Source: an uncultured Collinsella sp. (GTDB lineage: Bacteria; Actinomycetota; Coriobacteriia; Coriobacteriales; Coriobacteriaceae). From it: 64,000 nucleotides of DNA. The position numbers were made by a program, and so were the translations under genes. This document shows, in pieces, positions 1 to 7,887 of the stretch (positions within the stretch are counted from its first letter, which is position 1; each line of letters starts with the position of its first letter). The stretch is from the NCBI GenBank assembly GCA_900751755.1, contig CAADSP010000025.1, forward strand, positions 1 to 64,000, in the 5' to 3' direction. The notes under the pieces were generated by a model that had not been told where the DNA came from, ran no database searches, and saw only the letters and a list, made by a program, of their open reading frames with translations.

Positions 1-144
1 GACGGCGCGCTCGTGGCCGCCGGCTCCGTCATCACCGAGCCGGTCCCGGCCGACGCACTTGGCCTGGGCCGCGCCCGTCAGGTAAACATTGAGGGCTGGG
101 CCGCCGATTATCGCCGCCGTCTGCACGAGGACGACGAGGTATAA
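1..144 (+). CDS. glmU: GlmU, C-terminal end (partial)
   Basis: The last 47 codons of a gene that enters from outside the window and stops at TAA 142-144. The residues (AAGSVIT, then [12 protein letters not shown] and EGWA) match the end of the left-handed beta-helix domain of GlmU, the bifunctional enzyme that acetylates glucosamine-1-phosphate and uridylates it to UDP-GlcNAc for cell wall synthesis. The order glmU-prs-pth is common in Gram-positive bacteria and supports the call. Only the acetyltransferase tail is visible, so nothing can be said about the uridyltransferase domain. Confidence 0.85.
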   Translation, partial: DGALVAAGSVITEPVPADALGLGRARQVNIEGWAADYRRRLHEDDEV

Positions 145-161
145 CGTTTTACCAAGCATCT

Positions 162-195
162 AAGGAGCTGTTCCCATGGGGGCGGCTCCTTTTTC
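162..195 (+). terminator. Rho-independent terminator after glmU
   Basis: A stem AAGGAGC/GCTCCTT (162-168 with 185-191) encloses a CCC-ATG-GGG inner pairing and is followed by a T-run. It lies 17 nt after the glmU stop. Confidence 0.8.
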
Positions 196-335
196 TATCG
201 TGACCTGCGCAACCGGATGAGTGGTCGGTTCGTGTCCGTTGACGGTAAAGACGTTATCAAGACTCGATAAACCCCGCCGCGCGGTTACAATGCAACAAGG
301 CATCTATATGGCATTCGATATAAAGGAGAAGGGTA

Positions 336-1322
336 ATGCCGATTAATGATCCCGAGAAGTCGGAGAATATGCGCAAGTCCATCCGCGTGTATTCCGGTTC
401 CTCCAACCGTCCCCTCGCTCAGAAGATCGCTGAGTACCTTGGGGTCGAGCTTTCGGGCCTTACGCTAAAGCAGTTCGCCAATGGTGAGATTTACGCCCGC
501 TACGACGAGACCGTCCGCGGCGCCGACGTCTTCCTGATTCAGTCCGTGGCCGGCGGCAACGTCAACGACATGCTCATGGAGCTGCTCATCGCCACCGACG
601 CTGCCAAGCGCGCATCCGCCCGCTCCATCACCGCCGTCATCACCCACTACGGCTATGCCCGCCAGGACCGCAAGGCCGGCCCGCGTGAGCCCATCACCGC
701 CCGCCTCGTCGCCAACCTGCTCGAGCGCGCCGGCGTCAACCGCATCATCACCCTCGACCTGCACCAGGGCCAGATCCAGGGCTTCTTCGATATCCCGGTT
801 AACCACCTGTCCGCGCTGCCGCTGTTTGGCCAGTACTACAACGACATGCACTTCGACACCGACAACCTGGTTGTCGTCTCCCCCGACGTGGGTCGCGCCA
901 AGGCCGCCAAGAAGCTGTCCGACATGCTCGGCTGCGACCTGGCCATCGCCCACAAGGGCCGTCCGCGCCACAACGCCGCCGAGGTCATGGGCATCATCGG
1001 TGACATCAAGGGCAAGACCTGCATCATCAACGACGACATGATCGACACCGCTGGCACCCTGTGTGCCAACGTCAAGGAGCTCAAGGCTATGGGCGCTGGC
1101 GACATCTACGTCTGCGCCACCCACGGCATCTTCTCCGGTCCGGCCATCGAGCGTCTGAACGACGCCCCCATCGTCGAGTGCCTCGTCACCGACGCCATTC
1201 CCGTCGAGGTCGGCGGCAAGATCAAGACCATCTCGGTCGCCGAGGAGTTCGCTCAGGCCATCTCCGCCGTTTACCACGAGGAGCCCGTCTCCACGCTCGT
1301 CGGCGGCGACTTCGCGCTGTAG
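336..1322 (+). CDS. prs: Ribose-phosphate pyrophosphokinase (PRPP synthetase)
   Basis: 328 aa, a normal length for the family. It makes PRPP from ribose-5-phosphate and ATP in the cytosol, feeding purine, pyrimidine, histidine and NAD synthesis; several purine and pyrimidine genes follow in this window. Visible motifs are the DLHQGQIQGFF stretch, the VVSPDVGRAKAAK segment and the PRPP-binding loop IINDDMIDTAGT. The ATG at 336 is preceded by AAAGGAG (322-328). A second in-frame Met 11 codons later is possible but has no better ribosome site. The gene stands alone between two hairpins. Confidence in function is very high. Confidence 0.97.
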   Translation: MPINDPEKSENMRKSIRVYSGSSNRPLAQKIAEYLGVELSGLTLKQFANGEIYARYDETVRGADVFLIQSVAGGNVNDMLMELLIATDAAKRASARSITAVITHYGYARQDRKAGPREPITARLVANLLERAGVNRIITLDLHQGQIQGFFDIPVNHLSALPLFGQYYNDMHFDTDNLVVVSPDVGRAKAAKKLSDMLGCDLAIAHKGRPRHNAAEVMGIIGDIKGKTCIINDDMIDTAGTLCANVKELKAMGAGDIYVCATHGIFSGPAIERLNDAPIVECLVTDAIPVEVGGKIKTISVAEEFAQAISAVYHEEPVSTLVGGDFAL

Positions 1323-1350
1323 TCGCATCGTCCTTGCAACCCGGCGCATC

Positions 1351-1428
1351 GCCGTCGGAACAGAAGAAACCCCCGCGCTCCCCCTTGCTTCGCAAAGGTC
1401 GCGCGGGGGTTTCTTCTGTTCCGACGGC
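1351..1428 (+). terminator. 28-bp perfect-stem hairpin after prs
   Basis: Positions 1351-1378 and 1401-1428 are exact reverse complements (28 bp), separated by a 22-nt loop containing TTGCTTCGCAAAG. There is no T-run beyond the stem, although the 3' arm contains GGGGGTTTCTTC. It probably ends prs transcription, but the stem is much longer than a usual terminator and its loop resembles those of the palindromes at 20.3-20.6 kb. Confidence 0.7.
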
Positions 1429-1546
1429 TCGCTCTGCCGCGGCCGCGCTTTTGTCTGGTGGGATTTCGCTGAAGCAAAGCCTCGCCTTCGGCGGGCGTGG
1501 TAGCCTTTGTCGTTGATTGAACTATTTGTGTAACGAAAGGAAGCGT

Positions 1547-2176
1547 ATGGCAGCTGCACAGCCGCTTAAGATTCGCATGGTTGCCGGGCTTGGCAACCCG
1601 GGCGAGGAATATGCCGAGACCCGCCACAACGCCGGCTTTAAGGCGATCGACGAGCTGGCCCGTCAGGCCGGCGTCACGTACTGGAAAAACCAGGCCGGCG
1701 CCGAGGTCGCGCTCATCAACATCAACGATCCCGAGGAAGAGGGCGGTAAGCGCCAGATTGTACTGGTCAAGCCGCAGTCGTACATGAACACCTCGGGCGG
1801 GCCCATCTCCAAGCTCTGCCGCGAGTACAAGATCAAGGCCGAGGAGCTGCTCGTAATCCACGACGAGCTCGACATTCCCGCCGGCGACGTGCGTGTTAAG
1901 GTGGGCGGCGGCCATGCTGGCCACAACGGCCTGCGTTCCATCATCGATAAGATGGGCAGCCGCGACTTCAGCCGCATCCGCACCGGCATCGGCAACCCTC
2001 CCGGCAAGATGGCCGTCGCCGACTACGTACTTAAGCAGTTGCGCGCCCGCGAGGCCGAGGACTTCCAGGACACCTGCGCCCGCGCGGCCGACGCCGCCGG
2101 CCTGGCAATCGTGCACGGCGTGATCTATGCCCGCGACCACGTCAACGGCGCCGCCTCCGCCAACGGCAAGCACTAA
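1547..2176 (+). CDS. pth: Peptidyl-tRNA hydrolase
   Basis: 210 aa from ATG 1547. It releases peptides from prematurely dissociated peptidyl-tRNA, recycling tRNA. Family motifs are clear: GLGNPGEEYAETRHNAGF with the catalytic His near the N-terminus, KPQSYMNTSGG, and GGGHAGHNGLRSI. The frame is open upstream, but ATG 1547 has AAAGGA at 1536-1541 and starts right before the conserved core, so it is preferred. The TAA stop lies inside a short palindromic repeat (see 2175-2215). Confidence 0.96.
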   Translation: MAAAQPLKIRMVAGLGNPGEEYAETRHNAGFKAIDELARQAGVTYWKNQAGAEVALININDPEEEGGKRQIVLVKPQSYMNTSGGPISKLCREYKIKAEELLVIHDELDIPAGDVRVKVGGGHAGHNGLRSIIDKMGSRDFSRIRTGIGNPPGKMAVADYVLKQLRAREAEDFQDTCARAADAAGLAIVHGVIYARDHVNGAASANGKH

Positions 2177-2215
2177 AACCTACCATTTAGGGACAGGTTT
2201 ATTTTGGCAAGTTTT
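2175..2215 (+). repeat. Palindromic repeat with GGGACAG core, at the pth stop
   Basis: Imperfect inverted repeat of about 41 bp: AAAACCTACCA at the left, TGGCAAGTTTT at the right, and a GGGACAGGTTTATTTT core between. A near-copy sits at 14905-14945 at the end of purF, in the same orientation relative to the gene it follows. The pth TAA codon forms part of the element. Confidence 0.7.
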
Positions 2216-2281
2216 ATATGCGTAAACGCCGCAGTCGGCACATCGCAATAAACACGCTGCAACCATACATGCATAACGCTC

Positions 2282-2325
2282 CAAAGGGGGCCGGCCTCAT
2301 CACAACCCGAGGCCGGCCCCCTTTG
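2282..2325 (+). terminator. 17-bp perfect hairpin downstream of pth
   Basis: CAAAGGGGGCCGGCCTC (2282-2298) pairs exactly with 2309-2325 over a 10-nt loop. It is a likely terminator for pth, although only short T-tracts follow. Confidence 0.65.
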
Positions 2326-2339
2326 CCGTTTTACCTGAT

Positions 2340-2376
2340 AAAACCGACCAAAATAAACCTCTCCCCCTTTGGTAGG
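2340..2376. repeat. Partial copy of the 2175/14905 repeat
   Basis: AAAACCGACCAAAATAAACC, then CTCCCCCTTTGGTAGG. It is clearly related to the 14905-14945 copy (AAAACCTACCAAAATAAACC) but its right arm is degenerate. It flanks the 2282-2325 hairpin on the side opposite to the 2175 copy. Confidence 0.55.
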
Positions 2377-2416
2377 CCAAAGTGGATAAACCCTGCTCCC
2401 AACCGCCGAAGATACA

Positions 2417-2445
2417 CGTAAGCGACATGTCCATGAGGGTATAAT
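2417..2445 (+). promoter_or_regulatory. Possible promoter for nfnAB
   Basis: A perfect -10 hexamer TATAAT at 2440-2445. No good -35 is visible at 17 bp upstream. It gives a 5' leader of about 100 nt before the gene at 2551. Confidence 0.4.
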
Positions 2446-2550
2446 TTGCACCGTATGTCTGCACAACGCCTGTGCGCGTACGGTTTTATTCGGGCTACCG
2501 TCCATTTCCGTGGAGGCACGGTTCGGCGGCCCTAACAAGAGAGGGGTTCT

Positions 2551-3390
2551 ATGTATAAGATCCTGGAGAAGACGCAGTTCTCGGAGAAGGTGTTCAAGTT
2601 CCGCATCGAGGCGCCTGCAATCGCCAAGCATGCGCACGCTGGACAGTTCCTCATGGTTCGCGCCAACGAGACGGGCGAGCGCGTCCCGTTTACCCTAGCT
2701 GGCTGGAACGGTGACGAGGGCTGGGTCGAGTTCATCTTCATGGTGATCGGCAAGACCACCGAGATGCTTTCCACTTACGAGGCCGGCGAGTCGCTGCGCG
2801 ACGTCGTGGGCCCGCTGGGCGTTCCCACCGAGATGGCCGAGGGCCCCTGCGCCGTCATTGGCGGCGGCGTTGGCCTGGCAATTGCCTTCCCGGTCGCTAA
2901 GCACCTGGTCGAGACCGGCCACGAGGTCCACGCCATCATGGGCGCCCGCACCAAGGACCTCCTGCTCATGGAGGACCAGTTCCGCGAGCTCCTCGACGAG
3001 GACCACATCCATATCACCACCGATGACGGCTCCTACGGCGAGCAGGGCGTTGTCACCGCTCCGCTGGAGCGCCTGCTGCAGGACAAGGCCGTGAGCCAGG
3101 TCTTCTGCGTCGGTCCCGTTCCGATGATGAAGTTCTCGACCCTCACCGCCCAGAAGTACGACACCCCCATCACCGCGTCGCTCAACCCCATCATGGTTGA
3201 CGGCACCGGTATGTGCGGCTGCTGCCGCGTCGAGGTGGGCGGCGTGACCAAGTTCGCTTGCGTCGACGGCCCCGACTTCGATGCCACCCTGGTCGACTGG
3301 GATGACCTTCGTGCCCGCCAGGCCGCTTACCGTTCCGAAGAGGGCGAGTCCCTCAAGGCCTATGAGGAAAAGAGCTGCGCATGCCACTAG
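2551..3390 (+). CDS. nfnA: NfnA-like FAD/NAD-binding and [2Fe-2S] subunit (sulfide/dihydroorotate dehydrogenase-like)
   Basis: 279 aa. The N-terminal half is a ferredoxin-reductase-type FAD domain (GQFLMVRANETGERVPFTLA), the middle is an NAD-binding domain (GGGVGLAIAFPVAK), and the C-terminal MVDGTGMCGCCRV followed by CVDGPDFD is the [2Fe-2S] site. In the NfnA family this cluster uses an Asp and three Cys, and all are present here. It overlaps the next gene by 10 bp, so the two are almost certainly one complex: the electron-bifurcating NADH-dependent ferredoxin:NADP+ oxidoreductase. A PyrK-like role is less likely because no pyrD is adjacent. Confidence 0.88.
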   Translation: MYKILEKTQFSEKVFKFRIEAPAIAKHAHAGQFLMVRANETGERVPFTLAGWNGDEGWVEFIFMVIGKTTEMLSTYEAGESLRDVVGPLGVPTEMAEGPCAVIGGGVGLAIAFPVAKHLVETGHEVHAIMGARTKDLLLMEDQFRELLDEDHIHITTDDGSYGEQGVVTAPLERLLQDKAVSQVFCVGPVPMMKFSTLTAQKYDTPITASLNPIMVDGTGMCGCCRVEVGGVTKFACVDGPDFDATLVDWDDLRARQAAYRSEEGESLKAYEEKSCACH

Positions 3391-4790
3391 TTAACGGTCG
3401 TTTCGTTGCCGATATGAAGTCGCCCCGCACCCCCGATAACGAGGAGCCGGCTGCCGAGCGCGCCTGCGACTTCCGCCCCGTCGACAAGGGCTTCACCGAG
3501 GAGATGGCGCTGGCCGAGGCCGAGCGCTGCCTCAACTGCAAGAAGCCGTTCTGTGTTGAGGGCTGCCCCGTCAACATCAACATCCCCCGCTTTATCGAGC
3601 AGATCCGCGCGAAGGACTTCGGCGGCGCCCTCGATACCATCCGCGAGGACTCCATGCTTCCCGCTATCTGCGGCCGCGTCTGCCCGCAGGAGAACCAGTG
3701 CGAGGGCAAGTGCATCCGTGGTAAGAAGTCCGAGCCCGTGGCCATCGGCCAGCTCGAGCGCTTCCTGGGTGACCGCCCCGAGCTCGCCTCCACGCCCAAG
3801 ATGGCTCCCAAGAACGGCAAGAAGGTCGCCGTCGTCGGTTCCGGTCCGTCCGGCATCACCTGCGCCGGCGAGCTCGCCCGCAACGGCTTTGACGTCACCG
3901 TCTTCGAGGCCTTCTTTACCGGCGGCGGCGTGCTGGTCTACGGCATCCCCGAGTTCCGTCTGCCCAAGGCGGTCGTCAAGCGCGAGATTGACGGCCTGGA
4001 GGACATGGGCGTCAAGTTTGAGTACAACTCCGTCGTGGGCAACATGGCCACGGCCGAGGAGCTGTTCGAGCAGGGCTTCGACGCCATCTATGTGGCGACC
4101 GGCGCTGGCCTGCCCAAGTTCCTCAACGTCCCCGGCGAGAACCTGCCCAACGTCTTCTTCGCAAACGAGTACCTCACCCGCGTGAACCTGATGAAGGCCA
4201 ACAAGTTCCCCGAGTACGACACCCCCACCAAGCACGGCAAGAACGTCGTCGTCTTTGGTGGCGGCAACGTGGCTATGGACGCCGTCCGTACCGCCAAGCG
4301 TCTGGGCGCCGAGCACGCCATCATCGCCTACCGTCGTACCGAGGACGAGATGCCCTGCCGTCGCGCCGAGCTGCACCACGCTAAGGCCGAGGGCGTCGAG
4401 GTTCTGCCGCTCGTCTCCCCGCTCGAGTTTGTCGCTGGCGAAGACGGCTCCGTGTGCGCCGTCAAGGTCCAGAAGATGGAGCTCGGCGAGCCTGACGAGT
4501 CCGGCCGTCGTCGCCCGGTGCCCATCGAGGGCGCCATCGAGGAGATCCCCTGCGACGTCGCGATCTCGGCTATCGGCACCAACGCCAACCCCTTCGCAAA
4601 GAAGATCGGCGGCAAGATGGAGCTCAACAAGTGGGGCTACATCGTCGCCGACGAGGAGACCGGCCAGACCACCGATCCCCGCATCTGGGCTGGCGGCGAC
4701 ATCGTCACCGGTGCCGCTACGGTCATTCTGGCGATGGGCGCCGGCAAGAAGGCCGCCGCTTCCATCACCAAGAGCCTGCTGGGCGAGTAA
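3381..4790 (+). CDS. gltA: NfnB / GltA-like NADPH-dependent flavoprotein with two [4Fe-4S] clusters
   Basis: 469 aa. The N-terminus has the Cys-rich fumarate-reductase-like segment (CLNCKKPFCVEGCP, then CGRVCPQENQCEGKC) that binds two [4Fe-4S] clusters. Then come a FAD Rossmann motif (GSGPSGITCAGELA) and an NADP motif (GGGNVAMDAVRTAKRLG). Length and layout match the large subunit of NfnAB. Databases often name it glutamate synthase small subunit, but no GltB large subunit is here and the NfnA partner overlaps by 10 bp, so transhydrogenation coupled to ferredoxin is the better guess. Its ATG lies inside the end of nfnA, implying translational coupling. Confidence 0.9.
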   Translation: MPLVNGRFVADMKSPRTPDNEEPAAERACDFRPVDKGFTEEMALAEAERCLNCKKPFCVEGCPVNINIPRFIEQIRAKDFGGALDTIREDSMLPAICGRVCPQENQCEGKCIRGKKSEPVAIGQLERFLGDRPELASTPKMAPKNGKKVAVVGSGPSGITCAGELARNGFDVTVFEAFFTGGGVLVYGIPEFRLPKAVVKREIDGLEDMGVKFEYNSVVGNMATAEELFEQGFDAIYVATGAGLPKFLNVPGENLPNVFFANEYLTRVNLMKANKFPEYDTPTKHGKNVVVFGGGNVAMDAVRTAKRLGAEHAIIAYRRTEDEMPCRRAELHHAKAEGVEVLPLVSPLEFVAGEDGSVCAVKVQKMELGEPDESGRRRPVPIEGAIEEIPCDVAISAIGTNANPFAKKIGGKMELNKWGYIVADEETGQTTDPRIWAGGDIVTGAATVILAMGAGKKAAASITKSLLGE

Positions 4791-4818
4791 TCACCCGCAG
4801 CGCTAGCCACCAAACGGC

Positions 4819-4857
4819 AAAGTCCCCGTCGAGCACACGCCCGGCGGGGACTTTTTC
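4819..4857 (+). terminator. Rho-independent terminator after nfnAB
   Basis: AAAGTCCCCG (4819-4828) pairs with CGGGGACTTT (4845-4854), followed by TTTTCT. Confidence 0.85.
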
Positions 4858-4871
4858 TATGCCGGCCGCCC

Positions 4872-4910
4872 AAACCACCACGATGAGGACAGGCACCTTT
4901 GTGGTGGTTT
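4872..4910. repeat. Palindromic repeat, GGACAGGCACC core
   Basis: A perfect 10-bp inverted repeat AAACCACCAC/GTGGTGGTTT encloses GATGAGGACAGGCACCTTT. It lies 7 bp beyond the stop of the minus-strand gene ending at 4918. The core is shared with 38476-38506. Confidence 0.7.
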
Positions 4911-4917
4911 TGGTCGG

Positions 4918-5541
4918 TTAGCCTTCGAACTGCGCCACCTTGTAGCGGTAGGCGGCGGCGATAACGTCCTTGCAGCCCTCGCGGCCCAGCTTGGCGCGGT
5001 TGACGACGATATCCTTGCCGCTCGTCATCTTCCACTTACCGGCACTGTAGCGCTTATAGAACGCCTCGCGCGCCTTCTGCTGTTGTTTGACCAGCTTGGC
5101 ACCCTTCTTTTTGTTAAGGCCACGCTTCTTGCGCACAATCTCGACGCGGTCCTCAAAGGGTGCGGTCACCAGCACGGCAATGTGGTTGGGGTTGTTGCGC
5201 AGCAGGTAATCGGACAGGCGGCCTTCGATAATGCAGCTCTCGGTCTCGCCCAGATCCAAAATCACCTGGCTCATCTTTTGGAACAACTTGTCCGAGTACG
5301 AACGTGCATCGTAGCGGTCGGGTAGGAACGCCATATTCTCCACGGCCAGGCGCTCGTCGTAGGCGGCCATCTTATCGAGCGACTCGCCCGCGCGCAGCGA
5401 CGCACGCACCAGCAGCTCGTTATCGTACAGCGGAATCCCCAACTCGTCGGCAAGCATGCGACCAATCTCGTGGCCCTCGGCGCCAAAGTCGCGCGCGATG
5501 GTAATGACCACAGGACTCTTCTTATTCTCCAGATCGCTCAT
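4918..5541 (-). CDS. Cytidylate-kinase-like family protein
   Basis: 207 aa from ATG 5541, which has AAAGGAA upstream; the frame is open 15 codons further but without a ribosome site. It resembles the cytidylate kinase-like family (Pfam Cytidylate_kin2): VVITIARDFGAEGHEIGRML replaces a standard P-loop, followed by LYDNELL and a basic segment (KKRGLNKKKGAK). These proteins are presumed nucleotide or nucleoside kinases, but the true substrate is unknown. It is the last gene after an amino-acid ABC transporter and is separated from it by a 31-bp palindrome. It is not the canonical Cmk. Confidence 0.75.
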   Translation of the reverse strand: MSDLENKKSPVVITIARDFGAEGHEIGRMLADELGIPLYDNELLVRASLRAGESLDKMAAYDERLAVENMAFLPDRYDARSYSDKLFQKMSQVILDLGETESCIIEGRLSDYLLRNNPNHIAVLVTAPFEDRVEIVRKKRGLNKKKGAKLVKQQQKAREAFYKRYSAGKWKMTSGKDIVVNRAKLGREGCKDVIAAAYRYKVAQFEG

Positions 5542-5557
5542 CGCGATTCCTTTCTCT

Positions 5558-5588
5558 ATGTGACAAAGGGACTGTCCCTTTGCCACAT
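5558..5588. repeat. GGGAC palindrome between permease and kinase genes
   Basis: ATGTGACAAAGGGAC pairs with TGTCCCTTTGCCACAT almost perfectly across 5558-5588. It begins 1-2 nt after the TAG of the permease gene at 5590. Confidence 0.7.
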
Positions 5589-5589
5589 T

Positions 5590-6228
5590 CTACGCTGCCA
5601 CCATTCGCCTCTGATAAGCCCTCACCAGCAGCGAGATACCAAAGTTGAGCACAAAGTACATCGCAAACACCAGGCCGTAGAGCATAAGAACCTGCGACAG
5701 ATCGATCGCGTGGGCCATCACGACGTTGGCCGTGTACATGAGCTCGGCCACGTTAATGCCCGAAAGATACGAGCTGTCCTTGATGACAGTCGTGCACTGG
5801 CTAAACAGCGCCGGAATGATCGTCTTAAACGTCTGCGGCAGAATGATGTAGCGCATGGTGGCAAAGAAGCCAAAGCCCTGGCTCTGCGCCGCCTCAAACT
5901 GGCCGCGCGGAATCGAGTTGAGGCCGCCACGCACAATCTCGGCCATAACAGCGCTGGTAAACAGCGTAAAGGCGATGGTCGAAATCACAATGTCCAAACC
6001 CTGCACCGTAAAGTAGATAAACAGGATCCACAGCAGGTTCGGCGTGCAACGGAACAGCTCAATATAGGCGCTTACCAAAATACGGAACGGGCGGGGCGCA
6101 TAGCTTTTAACGAGTGCCAGCACAGTGCCAAAGATGAGCGAGAAAAAGATCGACAGCGCCGAGATCTCGATGGTCTTAACAAAGCCGCCCCAAATGTAGA
6201 GCAGGTTGGTCGCGTTGAAGATTTCCAT
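5590..6228 (-). CDS. Amino-acid ABC transporter permease (second subunit)
   Basis: 212 aa, with several hydrophobic helices and the inner-membrane component signature around EAAQSQGFGFFATMRYIILPQ. It belongs to the His/Glu/Gln-type polar amino acid permeases (HisM/GlnP family). Its start at 6228 lies 4 bp after the stop of the other permease gene, and GAGGAGG within that gene's end serves as ribosome site. It probably forms a heterodimer with that permease in the cytoplasmic membrane. Substrate specificity cannot be read from the sequence; glutamate, glutamine, aspartate or a related amino acid is likely. Confidence 0.9.
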   Translation of the reverse strand: MEIFNATNLLYIWGGFVKTIEISALSIFFSLIFGTVLALVKSYAPRPFRILVSAYIELFRCTPNLLWILFIYFTVQGLDIVISTIAFTLFTSAVMAEIVRGGLNSIPRGQFEAAQSQGFGFFATMRYIILPQTFKTIIPALFSQCTTVIKDSSYLSGINVAELMYTANVVMAHAIDLSQVLMLYGLVFAMYFVLNFGISLLVRAYQRRMVAA

Positions 6229-6231
6229 GCG

Positions 6232-6978
6232 CTAGGCCTCCTCTACGTTGTCGAGCCCCAGCTCGGCCAGGCTCACGCCGCGCGGACGCTCCTTGGAGCG
6301 GCGCTCGAGCCACTGCACCAGCATGGCGAGCGGAAAGCATATGATGAAGTACATAAGGCAGCAGACGATGTATCCCTGCAGGTAACCGTACAGACTCACG
6401 AAGTTGTCGGAACGGTACATAAGGTCGCCGCCGGCCACAAGTGCCAGCACCGACGTGTTCTTGACCAGGTTGAGCGCCTGGTTACACAGCGGCGGCAGAA
6501 TGATCTTGAATGTCTGGGGCAGCACGATGTACCAGTACGCCTGCGCACGGGTGAAGCCCTGGCTCTGGGCCGCCTCCATCTGACCGCGCGGAACCGCCTC
6601 GATACCAGTGCGGATGACCTCCGAAATGTAGGCTGCGTGATACAGGCCCACACCCAAGAAGCCCAGCACGAACGGAGCGATGCGCACCGGCTGGTCGGCA
6701 CCGGTTATGGCCTGCAAAAACTGCGGACCGGCCATGTACATAAAGAGCACCTGCACGGGCAACGGGGTGTTCTGGTAAAACTCCACGTACACGCGGCTTA
6801 TGGCGCGCAGCACGCGCGAACGAGTGGTAGAGAACACGCCCAGCAGCGTGCCCAGCACCAGCGACAGCAGCAGGCCGGCAACGACCACCTGCAGCGTCAC
6901 GCCAAAGCCCTCCCAGAAGGGCCCCATGTTTTGGAATGTCGTCGACCAACGGTCGGCGTCAAATAATCCTTCGAGCAT
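6232..6978 (-). CDS. Amino-acid ABC transporter permease (first subunit)
   Basis: 248 aa from ATG 6978, which has AAGGAA 6 nt upstream. A longer reading to 7011 lacks a ribosome site. It is a HisQ/GlnP-family permease with the EAAQSQGFTRAQAYWYIVLPQ region that docks to the ATPase. The longer C-terminal tail (SKERPRGVSLAELG) is cytoplasmic. It sits between the binding-protein gene and the second permease gene in the order ATPase, binding protein, permease, permease. Confidence 0.9.
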   Translation of the reverse strand: MLEGLFDADRWSTTFQNMGPFWEGFGVTLQVVVAGLLLSLVLGTLLGVFSTTRSRVLRAISRVYVEFYQNTPLPVQVLFMYMAGPQFLQAITGADQPVRIAPFVLGFLGVGLYHAAYISEVIRTGIEAVPRGQMEAAQSQGFTRAQAYWYIVLPQTFKIILPPLCNQALNLVKNTSVLALVAGGDLMYRSDNFVSLYGYLQGYIVCCLMYFIICFPLAMLVQWLERRSKERPRGVSLAELGLDNVEEA

Positions 6979-7003
6979 TTGATTCCTTCCTTGGACGATG
7001 CGC

Positions 7004-7879
7004 CTATACAAGACCCCAGGTCTTGACCTCTTGGTCGAGCCAGCCGTCGGCCAGGCGATCGCAAATCACCTGATCGACCACGGCCGAAAGGTCACAGCCC
7101 TTCTTGGTCGCCACGCCGTAGCCCTGCTCACCAAACTTGACCTCGGGCTGCAGCAGCTCAACGGTCTCGTTCATGTAACCGGCCAGCGTGGAGCGGTCCA
7201 TGGCAAAGACGTCGATATTGCCGGCGTCGAGCGAACTCTTGATGATGGGGTAGCCGCTAAAGGCCCTAAACTCGGGCTTGCAGCTAAAGCCGTTGTCCTT
7301 GATCATCTGCTCGATCAGGCCCTGCGTGGTGGCACCCTGGCTCACGCCAATGACCTTGCCGTCCAGGTCCTCAATCGAGGTAAAGCCCGAACGCTTCTTG
7401 ACCATGAGTCCCACGTAGTCGGTGCGGTACGGCGTCGAGAAATCCCAGCTCTTCTTGCGCTCGTCGGTGATGGTGTAGGTCGCCGCGACCACGTCAAGTT
7501 GGCCGTTATCGATCAGCGGGCCGCGCGTCTTGGGCGTTACGTCGGTAAACTCGACAAGCTCCTGAGCGCGAGCCTCCTTGTAGCTCACGCCAAAGACGGC
7601 AGCGGCGATCTGGTAGCACAAATCGACTTCCATGCCCTCAAAGCTGCCCTTGGCGGTGTCGTAGTAGCCGTAGCCGGGAACGTCCTTCTTAACGCCGGCA
7701 TTCAGATGGCCACGCGACTTAATGGCCGCAAGCTTGGACCCCTTGTCGGAACCCTCGCCGCTGGTGGAGTTGCCGCAACCGGTAAGCGCGGCCCCCGTCA
7801 GCGCGAGCATGCCGGCGCCCGCCAGCTGCAAAAAGTGACGGCGCGACACGGCCGCCCTCGTCATATCCGTCATGTCCAT
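7004..7879 (-). CDS. Amino-acid ABC transporter substrate-binding lipoprotein
   Basis: About 291 aa. The N-terminus reads SRRHFLQLAGAGMLALTG and then LTGCG: a twin-arginine-like basic stretch, a hydrophobic core and a lipobox Cys, so it should be exported and lipid-anchored. The mature part is a bacterial type-3 solute-binding domain (GFEGMEVDLCYQIA-like segment, then the VVAATYTITDERKK loop). Several possible starts (GTG 7882, ATG 7879, 7873, 7864) lie together; 7879 has the best-spaced AGG. It follows the ATPase gene by 8 bp and captures substrate for the two permeases. Confidence 0.88.
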   Translation of the reverse strand: MDMTDMTRAAVSRRHFLQLAGAGMLALTGAALTGCGNSTSGEGSDKGSKLAAIKSRGHLNAGVKKDVPGYGYYDTAKGSFEGMEVDLCYQIAAAVFGVSYKEARAQELVEFTDVTPKTRGPLIDNGQLDVVAATYTITDERKKSWDFSTPYRTDYVGLMVKKRSGFTSIEDLDGKVIGVSQGATTQGLIEQMIKDNGFSCKPEFRAFSGYPIIKSSLDAGNIDVFAMDRSTLAGYMNETVELLQPEVKFGEQGYGVATKKGCDLSAVVDQVICDRLADGWLDQEVKTWGLV

Positions 7880-7887
7880 CACCGCGC

